A stretch of DNA of 64,000 bases from Penicillium oxalicum. Lineage: Eukaryota; Ascomycota; Eurotiomycetes; Eurotiales; Aspergillaceae. Under the pieces are notes generated by a model. The model saw only the letters and a list, made by a program, of their open reading frames with translations, had not been told where the DNA came from and searched no databases. Positions 36,086 through 48,367 of this stretch are shown piece after piece (within the stretch, counting starts at the first letter, position 1; each line of letters starts with the position of its first letter). The translations under genes were made by a program, and so were the position numbers. The DNA is taken from positions 62,001 to 126,000 of the forward strand of contig NC_064656.1 in NCBI RefSeq assembly GCF_001723175.1, given 5' to 3'.

Positions 36086-37038
36086 TTGTATGATTTCTTC
36101 GAGTGTCTGCCTTCTTCCGATGGGAAAAAACATCTGGCCGCGGACGTGTCCACTTGCAAAGATGATGACGCTGTTCGAGATCTGATCAAGAATATCAGGA
36201 CCGGGTTGTTAATCCCGATGAGATCGCAAGGCGGCAGCACACCCCCCGAAAATACTTCGTCTCCGCGTCCTGGCGCTGCCGATCCAATTCAAATTTGCAA
36301 CAGCCTCGAGATGGAACCTGATACGAGACGCAATCATCAGCACTTCGGTGTCACTGCCTTCAATAGGATGGGTACAGGTGTCTCATCACGGGATATTACA
36401 GCGGAGAGCACGATCATCCACAAAATGCAGAGACGGCGGGTTTCGAAGCAGCTCATATCTTCCCGTTCCCACTTGGATCCTTTCGGGCTGAATCCGTCAC
36501 TTCTGTACACAACAACTCGACCATTTGGAATATTCTTTGACGCTGCTTTCCCGCACTCGAGAGAATGAACTTCAACTCGGACTTGGTCTACTACGAGAAA
36601 AATATTCTCATGCTTGACGAACTAATTCACAAGCGCTTTGGAAAATTCAAGCTATGTCTGCAGGCAACTGGAATCCCTCACCAGTACCGAATCGAGACTT
36701 TTCGAAATACTTACTCATCAGCCACCAACAGAATTCCTCAAGACCGTCTTGTGAGGTTCAAAGTTCACGGGGGAGATTGGGACCTTCCAGACCCGAAACT
36801 TCTCGAGGTACACGCTTGCATCGCAAAATTTTTGCACATGAAGAGCCAGGGGGAGGCTATTGACGAGCTTATTAGAGACTTTGAAGAAATTGGCGGACTC
36901 GCACCAAATGGCAGTACCAATATCGAAGATCTGCTTGCAGCCAACAATCTGTCACTGCTGTTCGTGGAAGGAAACAAAACAGCTAGTTCACTGGAATACC
37001 CAAAGTCAGGTGTGGAGGAGAAGTACCATATTACCTAG
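36086..37038 (+). pseudogene. Decayed fungal HNH-endonuclease-domain gene
   Basis: Translation in two frames gives a protein typical of a large fungal family with a central HNH nuclease domain. The first frame has KKHLAADVSTCKDDDAVRDL and LLIPMRSQGG and runs to about 36350. A one-base shift then leads to DGYRCLITGYYSGEHDHPQ, AAHIFPFPLGSFRAE and NNSTIWNIL. After that come KLCLQATGIPHQYRIETF, FKVHGGDWDLPDPKLLEVHA and APNGSTNIEDLL. The second frame is broken by TAG at 36364-36366 and TGA at 36538-36540. No ATG opens the first frame. The copy is therefore inactive. Function of intact members is not established. It could have been inserted by duplication; no terminal repeats are visible. Confidence 0.8.
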
Positions 37039-38658
37039 GGTCTCTTCGAGCTGCATAGGAATGTCGTTCGACCAGGGTCTCTTCAGCGGTCTACCGAGAA
37101 GCGTTATGCTTCAGCTATGCGAGGGCGCAAACGGACAAAAGCTTCTGGTATCGAGAGTGAACTTCAGAGCACACTGGCTTGGATGCTTGTAAGACAACTG
37201 ACCACCGTTCCAGTCGTAGGCTTACTCGATTGAAGGCACCATGGCAAAATCTTTTGCCTTTTTATTTTTTAGGCCTCAATACAGCAAGTTTTGAGAACTG
37301 CATGATTTACATTGCGATCGATTGGTGGATTTTCAATTCCACGACCGTGCAGACGTGAACAGTAACCAGAAAGCCATTATCACAGGAACTATGTTGCCCC
37401 GTGAGCTCTGATAGATTTGTCTGATCTTCGTGGTGCTGGTCAAGTAGAGATAATCAGTAAGCTTCTGAGAAGCTCAGGCCAAGGAAAATGGTGGAGATGG
37501 CCGCCCCGATTAGAGTTGGGATTCTGGCTATATGGTTCACTGATCTCTGACTTGGGTAGTGGGGTCTCTGGTGATGATTTAAATTCTCGAAACCTCATCT
37601 AACTTGCCCAAGTGGCCCGAACTCAAGTTAAATTGATTCGAGTCATGACTCAACTAGGGGAACACATACCAGGGGGATTGTGAGACACGTGATGCGATCT
37701 GTTCGGATTGCGGTCGTCTTGTCTTCTTCACCACGTTGGCTCCCCTTCGTACAAATTCAATAAGGTCGTGTTTGAGGTCAAAATGGATGGGAATGCCACG
37801 GCCACCTCGCCTGCTCCCTGCAACTACCGCTGCTGCGTCAGATCTGATGTTAGAAGAACTTTTCCAATGATAAGTGACCGTGTCTTCCATAATTCGCTCC
37901 TTTCTCCCCCCGTGAGACAGAAACGAGTGAGGCTGATACGCCATCAGACCAGTATCTTGCACCGGTGGTTCAGGGGCTTGGAAGACCGATGTCCGTGCCG
38001 AGCTCATACAAAAGTACGACCAGCTGCAAATCTTTAGAGTTGACCCCCTGTTGCACAGTTTGTCTGTGCGCGCTAGCACGAGCGAAGGGCCGATCTTGTC
38101 CGTGGGTGTAGACGACCTCATGCCGTATTTAGACCATTGCTGGTTCTCATAGGCCTGGATCTTCTCAGTTCTACAAGGATCTGGTGCCTGTCTTGAATCT
38201 TGGGACTTGCTTCATTGTTGGTGGGCCCGCCTGGCATTGTTCTCCCCCAAGAGTCTCCACCACCTCGATGACTGCCTTGACCTGCAGCAACACTCCTCAT
38301 ATCTCGGTTCTAGGCATGTGCTGATCGAATGATCCAAGGTGAGACATACACTGGATTCATCACCCATTGTTTGTTTCGGCACCGGGATGGCAACTGCGAG
38401 ACTCTCCTCGCAGCTTACGAAGAAGCACTCCCAGAAGACCCGGATTGCTGCCTTCGTCACTTTGCGATGACATATATACAGCGGTGTATCATGGAGTCTG
38501 GAGAGATTTGTTACACTATCATCAATTTCTCAACCCAAAGAGACAAGTGAACTCCCCACCCCAAGGCTATTTTCCCTGGAGATTGCACGAGTGAGCTTCA
38601 AGTTGCTGGCAATTTGAACGTAGAGCAAAGGCTGGTCCGCCTCTCAACGAGCTTCGAC
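37039..38658. other. Region upstream of the pheromone receptor gene
   Basis: 1.6 kb containing the receptor promoter. An ATG-started frame of 155 codons lies on the minus strand at 37654-38121; it has no recognisable domain and I do not call it a gene. Confidence 0.45.
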
Positions 38659-39837
38659 ATGGCGACCTTTGAGCCCTACACGCAAACTCACCCCTACCGA
38701 CTGCCGGGATTTGATCCACTTACCCAGCAGTTTAACTTAAGTTATCCCGATGGCAGCCCACTGCCCATTTCAGTTCCCGATGTGGACACCTTCATTCAAT
38801 ACAATATCCGCATCTGCATCAATTACGGAACTCAATTCGGCGCGTCGATCGTGTTGTGGGTGATATTGCTGCTCCTCACCCGGCGCGAGAAACGAGCATC
38901 GTCAGTCTTCCTCTTCAATGCCGCGGCCCTACTTTTCAATATCATTCGGCTTTTGCTGCAACTCGTTCACTTCACTACCGACTTTGAGAAGTTCTATCAG
39001 TACTTCTCGCTAGATTATTCCTCCGTGCCACGCAGTGCCTATGCCATTTCTATCACCGGCAGCGTCTTTGAATCGCTGGTGGTAGCCTGTATCGAAGCAT
39101 CGCTGGTCGTTCAAGTGCATGTGGTGTGTACTACCATCCGCCGTCGATATCGCTGGCCTCTGCTCGCTTTGTCTTGTGCCGTGGCCTTGGCTACCATTGC
39201 TTTCCGTCTGGCCTGGATGGCCGAGAACTGCATCGCGATCATCCAGGTTTCCTACATGAACACCATTTGGTGGCTCGAGAGCGCCTGCAATATCGTCATC
39301 ACCATCAGCGTCTGCTTCTTCTGCGCAGTCTTCGTCACCAAGCTTGGGTTTGCCCTTCGCCAACGCCGCCGTCTGGGGGTACGGGACTTTGGCCCGATGA
39401 AGATCATTTTTGTGTGTGGCTGTCAGACTCTGACCATTCCGGCCATCTTCTCCATCACCCAGTACTTTGTCATCTTTCCCGAGCTCTCCTCCAATCTCAT
39501 CACCTTGGTCGCCATCTCGCTTCCCCTGTCGTCCATCTGGGCCGGCGCCAGTCTGGACCAGGGTCCCCATCATGATACGCAGCCCTTGCACCGCCGGAAT
39601 CTGTGGCGTGGCCTCGCGTTTGGCATCAACGGTACCACGTTCCATGACTCGGCCACTGCAAAGAAGATGACCGCCACAGAGATGACCAGTAGCACTGCGG
39701 CTCAAACCCTTTGTTACTCAGATCAACCTCTCAGTATGCTGAGCAAGTCGTCGCGGGACTCTCTGGATCCTCATGGCATTTGCGTCGAGCACGACATTTC
39801 GGTTCAAAGTGAGCAGCGAAAACGTTCTCTGGTCTGA
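38659..39837 (+). CDS. preB: Ste2-type alpha-pheromone receptor (GPCR)
   Basis: Seven-transmembrane receptor for the alpha-factor-like peptide in mating and hyphal chemotropism, coupled to the Ste4/Gpa1-type G protein. Single exon, 392 aa. Predicted helices by hydrophobicity: ~55-74, 82-104, 127-150, 166-187, 203-226, 247-270 and 278-298. TM6 carries CGCQTLTIPAIFSITQYF, the conserved Ste2 segment with the central proline. The extracellular N-terminus is about 50 residues. The third loop is short and basic (RQRRRLGVRDF). The C-tail of ~95 residues is Ser/Thr-rich for desensitisation. The ATG at 38659 was preferred because residues before it are in a poor start context and do not look membrane-related. 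The symbol follows Aspergillus usage (GprA in A. nidulans). Confidence 0.93.
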   Translation: MATFEPYTQTHPYRLPGFDPLTQQFNLSYPDGSPLPISVPDVDTFIQYNIRICINYGTQFGASIVLWVILLLLTRREKRASSVFLFNAAALLFNIIRLLLQLVHFTTDFEKFYQYFSLDYSSVPRSAYAISITGSVFESLVVACIEASLVVQVHVVCTTIRRRYRWPLLALSCAVALATIAFRLAWMAENCIAIIQVSYMNTIWWLESACNIVITISVCFFCAVFVTKLGFALRQRRRLGVRDFGPMKIIFVCGCQTLTIPAIFSITQYFVIFPELSSNLITLVAISLPLSSIWAGASLDQGPHHDTQPLHRRNLWRGLAFGINGTTFHDSATAKKMTATEMTSSTAAQTLCYSDQPLSMLSKSSRDSLDPHGICVEHDISVQSEQRKRSLV

Positions 39838-40639
39838 GCGGAATTACGAGTCTTGCTCTAGGCCGTCCGACTCACAGAGAACGTATTAGCCCTCATCTTA
39901 TTTTATCACTCTTATTCCTTCCTTTCTTCTTCTTTTGTTTTTTGGCTACGTTTCCCCCTCATCTCCTGACATTGGGTGCTCTTCTGTGCCCAACCGATCA
40001 ATTCCTACTCCCATTTGTCTTTTTCTTCTCACTTCATCTTCCAATTAAGAAGTCAATTTTCTTTTCCACGGCTCGCAGGAAAGAATTCATCATTCGATTG
40101 ATGGAATGTATCACATCTATTCTCATGGTCTTTGGATCTCGCTTAATAATGTAATGGTTGATATCGCGCGAACTTTCCCCCGCTCAACTTTTCAAGAATT
40201 CCATTGACGTCTCGGAATTTACTACATCCATTGCCCACGATACTCACGCTGTGAAGTAATCATCATACCAATTCATGAGCGAGCGCCTTGTGGCAAGCTA
40301 TCGTGTCCACGCCACTGGTAAGATTTCAAGGCGACTGGTCGAGTTCGATATTTGAGAATATAAAATCCAAAAAGAAGTGGTTAGAAAACAATCAACAGGA
40401 CGGTCAAAGATGGGGCACCAAGTCCGCTTGAATTAGTTGGGGAGAACATTAAAAGAGTGAGAGAGTGAGACAGGGAGAGAGAAAAGGCGCGCGGGCTATG
40501 TACACAAGAAATAAACGCTCTATGCCATAGAACCAGAATGTGCCCCACGAAACGGCAGAAACAGCTGCCATTAGTAAATAAAAGTCAGAGCGGCAAAGTT
40601 AATATAAGTGGCATTCCTCAGAGATCCGTTGCTGCATGT
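39838..40639. other. Convergent region between preB and rvs167
   Basis: 0.8 kb of 3' UTR sequence for both genes. No gene is seen. Confidence 0.55.
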
Positions 40640-42061
40640 TATTGGAATTGAACATAGTTGGCTGCACAGCAACGTTAGTTCACGTGGATCGAAGGAGATC
40701 GAGGGGGGTGGAAAAGGTGAAAGTTCTCTCCAAAAGAATACTGACCAGGGAATTGACCTTCACGGCCATCAACACGTCCAGTCCACCACTCATTCTGGTT
40801 ATCTGTCCGACTCACAATCTCAATCACATCACCAGCGGAGAAGCCCAGATCCCCATGTGCTTGAGCCTCATAGTCATAGAGCGCGACGACGGTCTCGACA
40901 GGCTTGCTGAGGTGCGCCGGCTTGGCCCGCGGAGGCGGCGGAGCGGGCTTGGACTTGGCCGCAGCGGAAAAGTTGGCGGCAGTGGGCGAGGCGGCTGCCG
41001 AGTAGGGAGGGGGCGGGTTTTCGGACGAGATTGAGGATGTTCGACCGCGGCCGCCCTTGGCCTCTTGGGCCTTGAGCGAGCTTAGTTTCGAGTTGGAACG
41101 GCCCAGTCCCTTTGTCTTAAAGTGCACAATCAATAGCGCCTCGGCCCGCTCCTGGACATCACCACGCTTCTGCTCAAAGGCCTCCTCCACGTCGAGAGCA
41201 AGGTTGAAATAGCTGATGTTCATCCCCTGCATCTTCTCATGCAAGGTGTAGAACACATTCAGTTGCATGTAGTAGAACGACTGAAACAGCGGACGAATGA
41301 ATTCGGCTTCGAGACGGAACAACTTGGGCAGCTCCTCCTTCAGCAAGTCGTTGTAGTAGTTGAATTCTTGCGTGGCCTGCTCCACATCGTTTTCTGCCTT
41401 GTACAGCGCCTTTTCATCCTTCAGCGACTTGTCTTTCTTCTCCTGCAACTTCTTCAGGGACGCGCGGTGACGATCATAGTCGAGTTGCTTGTGATCGCGT
41501 TTCACGGCGACCTTGCGAATCACCTTGATCACCTCCAAGAGCTGGTCCGCCGGGCTGATGATTCGGCTCTCGATCATCTCCAGCTCAGGCGCGAGCGACT
41601 CTTGCAGCTCCCGCACGATGGCCTCGTAGTCTTCGCATGCCTGGATACCTTCAGGATTCCCCTCGAATTTGTAGGAATCGGGATCGGACGCGCGGCCGGA
41701 GATGGGCTTATAGAGTTCGGCAATGGCTTTGGAGAATTCGATCTGGTGATTGAGCATACCTGTGCGGGGGATCAGACCGAGACCGTCAATTTGTTGTCCA
41801 CCGTGAACGTGCCATCCTTCACATTGCGACTCTTGACAATGGCCGCGCACGCGCAGGATTGAGCGAGTAGATCTTACCGTTGATCGCCTCGAAGTATTTC
41901 TTGGATTCATCGTGCAGCTTCTTGGTCTCTTTCTCTAGCTCGTCAAAGCGGCGTTCGGCATCGGTGTAGACGGCGTCCTTGGTGTGCTCGCCAATGTTGA
42001 ACTTGGCCTTGATCTGCTGCGGGGCACGCACGATGCTCTTTTGGAAGCCCTTGAAACTCAT
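40640..42061 (-). CDS. rvs167: Amphiphysin-like BAR-SH3 protein Rvs167
   Basis: Membrane-curving protein that works with actin at endocytic sites and usually pairs with Rvs161. Exons: 41878-42061, 40746-41759 and 40640-40662 (406 aa). The last exon has only 23 nt and completes the SH3 domain as QFPANYVQFQ. The BAR domain covers residues ~1-250 ([20 protein letters not shown], long charged coiled coils such as [20 protein letters not shown]). A Pro/Ala/Ser-rich hinge contains PPPPYSAA and [10 protein letters not shown]. The SH3 domain starts [15 protein letters not shown] and contains [15 protein letters not shown]. Domain order and length match fungal Rvs167, and splice frames agree at both junctions. 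Confidence 0.94.
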
Positions 42062-44495
42062 GGCGACCGGCGGGGCAGTGACGAAACCGGGATCGGTGAG
42101 GGGCGGATGGTGAAGAAGGTGTAGTGGCAGAGAGGAAGGTGTGAGAATAGAGCCGCGCTTCAGGGACTCCGGGGGAGGGGGTTACGGTCTCACTCGCTTT
42201 GGGGGGAGAGAACCGTGGCAAGCGGAGGATTGTGAAGGGCAGTGATGGAGTGAGTAGTGGAGTCGAAAGCTGGACCTTTTCGGGGGTTTTCTCAGCTTTC
42301 CTGGGCGAGTGACTTATGACATAAGACTCGGGCGCGGGCGGCTCGGCACACGAACGCAGGCAAAGCTGGGGTTCATGCAGCCATACGTACGATGACAGGC
42401 GGTACACATTCCTTCGCCTGGCGACTCGGCGACATGCAAGTACCGTCCATACAGCGTCCCTGAACCGGCAGTATAGGAATTTACAGTCTACTCGTATAGA
42501 GTTCCAACTTGGATACCAGAATTACCCCACCTCCCAACTACACGCTGGATGAATGCAGTGCCTTGTCTGATGTTGAAACCCCACCGCAATCGTCAAGGCA
42601 GCCTGGTTTTCCAAAACGATCGATAGGGCGAGAGATTGTAGACCAGAGCCGAATGTGCAGTGAGAATTGGACGAGATATGTCTTGACTAGAAAATGCTAT
42701 TATGAGATCAACGGAGAATCCTTCTCGTCAGACAAAGATCACCATTTTGCCTCGAGGTTGTACACATGGACTCTATGATGCCAGACTCGGACCCGACATA
42801 ATCGCGTGGCTTGTGGCTGTGTGCGCCGAGTCGATCGCTGACGATCGTCGTGGCCGCCAAACACGTTTTCCCCCCAATGCGACTCTGCAAGCCGCGCACA
42901 CGCCGTGAGTTGTCGATGAAAAAAAGCGTTCCAGATCTTTCGAAAGCTATGTAACTTGAGCATCTCGTCCATCACGAACCACCTAGAAACGAAAACCCGT
43001 GGACCGTTGGACCGTGGAATGAGACACTACACAGGAGGCTCTCTCCAGGCAGCTAAAACGAGCACACGATCGTGAGGTGAATACTGGGGGATCAGATCGA
43101 TTCTATTGGCCCCCGAGGTGGCTGTTCGGGCTTGTGAATGATCCATCAGATGGGAGCCTGACTTGTGGCGCAATCGAGCGGGTCAGTCTGGTCGTGTCCA
43201 ATGTGGTTCCCGTGAAGGAGTGTTTCTCGGCCACCTTCGAGCCATTATTATTCACCCATCCGATGACGGCAGCTAGTGCAAGATACGAGTGTCTTCCGAA
43301 TTTGAACACTGGATGGGGAAAATCTTGAAGTCGGGTCCTTCAACTTGCATCGGTTTACAATGGCGCAGGACTATAAGGCCGTCTCGTGCCTGTATCGTGA
43401 TTTGATGCTGGGTCACTGGATGGAATGATTCTCCAACGCTCCAGCAAACTTGCGATGACAGCTGCGACTTGCAAGCCTACTGCACCGATGTATCCACGCT
43501 GAACAGGCACCAGGATTCCATGTCATAGGTTGTTACTTCCTGGTGGACCTTCACCAGCCAGCGTCCCCAATGACCAACTGCCGATTGCCAGAGAGCGCAC
43601 AGCCCTACCCAAAATCAAAGTATGGGCCGCCCTCGAGGACACCACATTGAGCCTCAACTGCATCATCTGGGATAGGTGGTACCTGGCTCGGGGAACGTTG
43701 CTCCCATCGGAGAAGAGCTAACGTCGTATGAGTGTGGACAACTACCTCACACATTGCACATCTACCACACCGCACACGGCATGTACGCGCTGCACTCTAC
43801 TCTCGAGTGACTTCGAACCCTACACTGGGCAGCTCCCAAATTAAGCGTCGCAGGTGACTCTTCACGTTCCACCGGCCCGGTAGACGGATTCCTCTTTGCA
43901 TACAGGGCTGAGCGTCGCTGGCTGTTTGTTCGTCTGGCCATGGCTCGTTCCACACAATCTATCGATAAAAAGCACAGGCGTTTGCGCCGTCCAAGCGACA
44001 TCGTGATTGATAAAGCTTGCAAGCACCGCTGTGCGAGATACAGGAAAAGCCGAGTCACTGGAGAGGGAAAAGAATGAGAATTAAAAGGTTGGGCCGTCGG
44101 AACATCCAGACCGACAACCAGTTGCAAGGACCATTCGTATCCATGTACTGCAGAGACAGAGAATTGCTGGCGGCAGTGCTCATCAACAGGCGAGACCAAA
44201 TGAACTGAGAGGAAGAGCTACAGGGGTTCAAGTGGCGCCCGGCTCCTGGAAAAGAGTCTCGTCACGTCATGCTAAATCCGCCACGGGCTGCTGAATGGCT
44301 TGATGCCTGAGGCTATACAGGTCTTCCCCGGAGAAATCTCATCTCCGATGCTCCAAATCGGGAATTTCCCGAGTTGAACGGAAAAATGTCACCGCCCGGC
44401 ATTATTATCGCGGAGCTGTCTCATTGTGAGATCCTACCTCCATAACAAGTACCATCATCAGCATAGTCACTTCATTGTGTCAACCCCCAGTCATC
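42062..44495. other. Divergent region between rvs167 and nfs1
   Basis: 2.4 kb. Promoters of both genes must lie here. TCACGTCA is present near 44263. The short open frames inside have no recognisable domain. Confidence 0.5.
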
Positions 44496-46351
44496 ATGTC
44501 TGCTGCTGGATCAGCTGCTTGGAGACAGGCTTCCCGCGCCTGCTCAAGGCGTTTGTCTTCCCAGGGTGCCTTCACCGCTCCGCGTCGCTCCCTCGCCACC
44601 GGTTTCCGCGGTGCCCGCACCTATGTCACCGAGACCAAGGCCGGACAGGCCCAGGTCAATGTTGAGACTGCTATCAAGGAGGAGCAAAAGTCGTTTATGA
44701 AACAGACGGGTGTGGCGCCACAAGATGTCACTTTGCCCACCTCAGGAGCGTCGGCGGATGCGGCGATGAGTCCCACGGCAGGCATCCTGAAGCAGGCGAC
44801 TGTGATGGATCAAGGGACCCGTCCCATCTACCTCGATATGCAAGCGACGACTCCTCTCGACCCCCGTGTGCTCGACGCGATGCTGCCATTTATGACCGGC
44901 ATCTATGGAAACCCGCATTCACGTACCCACGCTTACGGCTGGGAGACAGAGAAGGCGGTTGAGCAGGCCCGTGAACACATTGCCAAGCTGATCGGAGCGG
45001 ATCCCAAGGAGATCATTTTCACCAGCGGGGCCACTGAGAGTAACAACATGAGTCTGAAGGGTGTCGCACGTTTCTTTGGTCGGTCGGGGAAGAAGAAGCA
45101 CATCATCACCACTCAGACCGAGCACAAGTGTGTTTTGGACAGCTGCCGGCATCTGCAGGATGAGGGCTTCGAGGTCACTTATCTGCCAGTGCAGAATAGC
45201 GGTCTCATTCGCATGGAGGACTTGGAGGCCGCCATGCGTCCGGACACGGCGATTGTCAGTGTCATGGCGGTGAACAACGAAATTGGTGTCATTCAGCCCA
45301 TGGAGGAAATTGGCAAGCTGTGCCGATCAAAGAAGATCTTCTTCCACACCGATGGTGCTCAAGCTGTCGGCAAGATCCCACTGGATGTGAACAAGTTGAA
45401 TATCGATCTCATGTCCATTTCGAGTCACAAGATTTACGGTCCCAAGGGTATTGGCGCCTGTTACGTTCGCCGTCGTCCCCGTGTTCGTTTGGACCCTATC
45501 ATCTCGGGAGGTGGCCAGGAACGTGGTCTTCGCAGTGGTACCTTGGCTCCTCACCTGGTGGTGGGCTTTGGCGAAGCATGCCGTATCGCCTCGCAAGATA
45601 TGGAGGTAATTATCATCCCCTTCCCACTTTCCCTTACACGTTATCCTTCATTACGTTTTTTTTGGATCTCCACTCCCTTTGGAGTTGGATCGGTGATGGT
45701 ATCCTGCACGCAAACCCCTAGACCCCGTGTTGGGTAGTCGGCATCATATCACTTTGGACCGTGCCCCACGGCTGTCGACATTAATGTTCGAGAAAGACCA
45801 ATGCGGCCCGTTTCGAGTGCAGCGACTGTATTTCTCGTTTCTACCTTCTTCCCTCCCCTTTCCTCCCCATTTCTTGTGGCAAACGGTCATTCTTGATATA
45901 CTCTAGATGCTGACTGGCTTTAATTTAGTATGACAACAAGCATATCGAGCGCCTGTCAAAGCGTCTTCGCGACGGTCTTCTCAGCATGGAGCACACGACC
46001 CTTAATGGTGACCCCGAGGCTCACTACCCTGGTTGCGTGAACATCTCTTTCGCCTACGTCGAGGGTGAGTCTCTTTTGATGGCCTTGAAAAACATTGCCC
46101 TGTCCTCGGGTAGTGCCTGCACCTCTGCTTCTCTGGAACCAAGTTACGTCTTGCGTGCCTTGGGAAGTAGCGACGAGAGCGCCCATAGCAGTATCCGCTT
46201 CGGAATTGGTCGTTTCACCACCGATGCCGAGATCGACTACGTTCTCAAGACGGTCCAGGACCGTGTGGATTTCCTGCGCGAGCTGAGTCCCCTCTGGGAA
46301 TTGGTTCAGGAGGGACACGATCTGAACACCATTGAGTGGAGTCAACACTGA
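44496..46351 (+). CDS. nfs1: Cysteine desulfurase, mitochondrial
   Basis: PLP enzyme that takes sulfur from cysteine for iron-sulfur cluster assembly on Isu1, with Isd11 and frataxin; it is also needed for tRNA thiolation. Exons are 44496-45605 and 45929-46351 (510 aa). The N-terminal ~45 residues are a mitochondrial presequence rich in Arg, Ser and Ala. The mature part begins near [29 protein letters not shown] and [12 protein letters not shown] are PLP contacts. Lys312 in [12 protein letters not shown] forms the Schiff base, and Cys434 in [17 protein letters not shown] is the persulfide-carrying cysteine. The C-terminal [16 protein letters not shown] is the conserved scaffold-binding tail. 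The single intron is 323 nt, the longest I place in this window. If retained, translation stops at 45737 before the catalytic Cys. Confidence 0.96.
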
Positions 46352-46750
46352 ACGTTGCTCTCTCACATACTCACTCTTCTCTTCGTTTATTCGCAACCCC
46401 CCCATGGTTTAATGATCCCCTCCTGAAGAACCGTTCTGGATAGCTGCTGGATCATGGCGTTTGATAGGAGGCCTTGTAAGAACACATTACGCTTTTTCAT
46501 GTACAGAAGAATGTCAACAATCAAAACACCCCATTTCCACAATATCGCATAACTGTGACGTTTCCCACGCGTGGGGATTTATTCTCCGTGCCAGAATCTT
46601 CCATAAATCTCTTAGAGGCCTCGCTCAGGAGGTTCTTGAAATTGTGAAAAAAGAAAAATTATCGTATTATATCCATATCTATAGGATTTCCCCCGCCTGT
46701 GGCAGGTTCGAACCGTGCTCACTCTCGAGCATAGCCAGGTCCAAGGTGAG
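46352..46750. other. Convergent 3' region between nfs1 and the SAT4 gene
   Basis: 399 bp between stop codons, with an A-rich stretch near 46648. No gene is seen. Confidence 0.55.
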
Positions 46751-48367
46751 TCAATACTGCGAAGCCGGCGTCGACGCTCTCCCCTGCCCGCCATCCGCCA
46801 ACTCGATCGACTCATCCCGCACATCCAGATGAACGGTTTTCAAGATCTGCAACCCTCGCGAATCCGCCGGTCGATCAATCATCGGATCTTCCTCTCTCTC
46901 CCACCCCTTGACTGCACACGCCGAACTATGATGTCCCAAGTGTTTTGGTGCCGACCCCCCCGTCCCCGACGTATAATGTTTAGACCATGTTCGCGACGCG
47001 GACGTCCCGTCCGTATAGGAAAAGCCGTTTTTGTCTTCAAATACCGCAATGAAGGATTTGAGAAATGCGGAGATTAGGCAGACGATGCTCAGTGCGATGT
47101 AGACCTCGGTTGTGACGGTGGCGTATGCTCCTAGGAGGATGGGATCGTCGGAGACGATTTGCTTATGGACGTAATAGAGTCGGATGGCTGCGAGGGGGAT
47201 GAGCCTGAAGAAAGTGGAAGCGGGTCAGATGTTAGATTGAGTCAAAAACAAGGTTCAAAAAAAGGAAAGATGGGAAAAAAAGAAGAAGAAGAAGAAGAAA
47301 AAGAAGAAGTGGGAGTGTGTTGGGCGACAGACACGAGGCCCGGGGGTGTACTACCAAGTTTGCTGCGGGATAGACTTACAATACGCGACTTTCCAGCGTG
47401 ATGCCGATGATCAGCTTCTTTTTCAACGATATTTGAATTTTATGAATCGCAAATCCAGCGTAGGCAAATAGCATGGCTTCGGTGAGGATATCCAAGACTG
47501 TTATCGCGATCCAGCGCGGGAACTGCGGGTGCATTTGATAAGTAGGTATCTCAAGATATGTGTCAAAAAGTTCACGACCTTATTTCTTAATGTGAAAAGT
47601 TGATAGGTCTGCCGCCAGAAGAGACTTACCAGACTGCTACACAGCGAGGCACCAATGTCGAACCATGGTTGATCACTGCAGCGAACTCCCACTAGGATCA
47701 CCGATAATATCGTCCAGAGGACCATAGAAATGAGAGTACTTCGTATCAGGCGGAGGTGTAGTTGAGAAAAAAGCGTTTCATAGAACAGGCTGGAGGTGAT
47801 CTTGGAGAGACCTAGTACCAGGAGTCCGAGGATATCGGCCGCGTAGGTAGTCTGTCCCGTAGTGAGCGCTGTGCATAGAACAATTTGTGTTTTTTTTCAA
47901 GACACCAAGGTGGTGGTTTCGTACCGTGAACATTGCCTTGTTGGCAGGGTTGAGGTTCTCTTTGCGCACTCCCCAGCCATGATGGACTTGGGACAAAACC
48001 ACCCCAGTCTGGGCCATGGCGATGATCTGGAGAGAGCACTGGATCAGTATCGTGTCAAACAAGAAAAATGGAAGCAAGAATCGACCATCTACTCATCACA
48101 TCCCCAGAAATCCCAGGAAAACAAGAGACTATCACCTTATCTTCACTTTCAACGAAAACTTACCACCAAGACTCCAAAGAGAGCATCGTCACGTTGAAAA
48201 AGACGCCTGTGATGCGCCGAGTAGATTCGAGCCGCCACCGAAGACAAAATCAATACCAAGGCCAACGAGGTCCAGATGACCACTAATCCACCGTGGTTAT
48301 CTTCAGTGTCTATCGTGAGAGGTGGCCTCACACCCACAGGTAGTGAGGTGGCCGACGTCGATGGCAT
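46751..48367 (-). CDS. SAT4/rhodopsin-like fungal integral membrane protein
   Basis: Seven-helix membrane protein of the SAT4 (rhodopsin-like) family, which is expanded in filamentous fungi and of unknown function. Five exons: 48164-48367, 47925-48026, 47630-47851, 47380-47522 and 46751-47204 (374 aa); all joins keep frame. Hydrophobic helices include LVVIWTSLALVLILSSVAAR, VLVIIAMAQTGVVL, DILGLLVLGLSKITSSLF and LISMVLWTILSVILVGVRC. The next three begin WIAITVLDILTEAMLFAYAG, LLIPLAAIRLYYV and VYIALSIVCLISAFLKSFI. WFDIGASLC before helix 5 is close to the family CWDP-type region. The C-tail is Ser-rich and cytosolic. The start ATG at 48367 gives a short N-terminus; the frame extends upstream without an ATG, so an extra first exon is possible. 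Intron 4 contains a long (TTC)n tract. Confidence 0.78.
47281..47309. repeat. GAA/TTC microsatellite in an intron
   Basis: About nine GAA units with small interruptions, inside intron 4 of the SAT4-type gene. On the coding strand it is a TTC polypyrimidine tract, which may help the 3' splice site at 47205. Confidence 0.8.

Noticed and set aside
37654..38121. 155-codon ATG-started frame on the minus strand
   Set aside because: No family recognised, no splice support and low-quality composition; could be a lineage-specific gene but unsupported.
46690..46735. GGTTCGAAC-like T-loop near the SAT4 gene end
   Set aside because: Stem bases mismatch on both strands and no cloverleaf is possible; lies in the 3' UTR.
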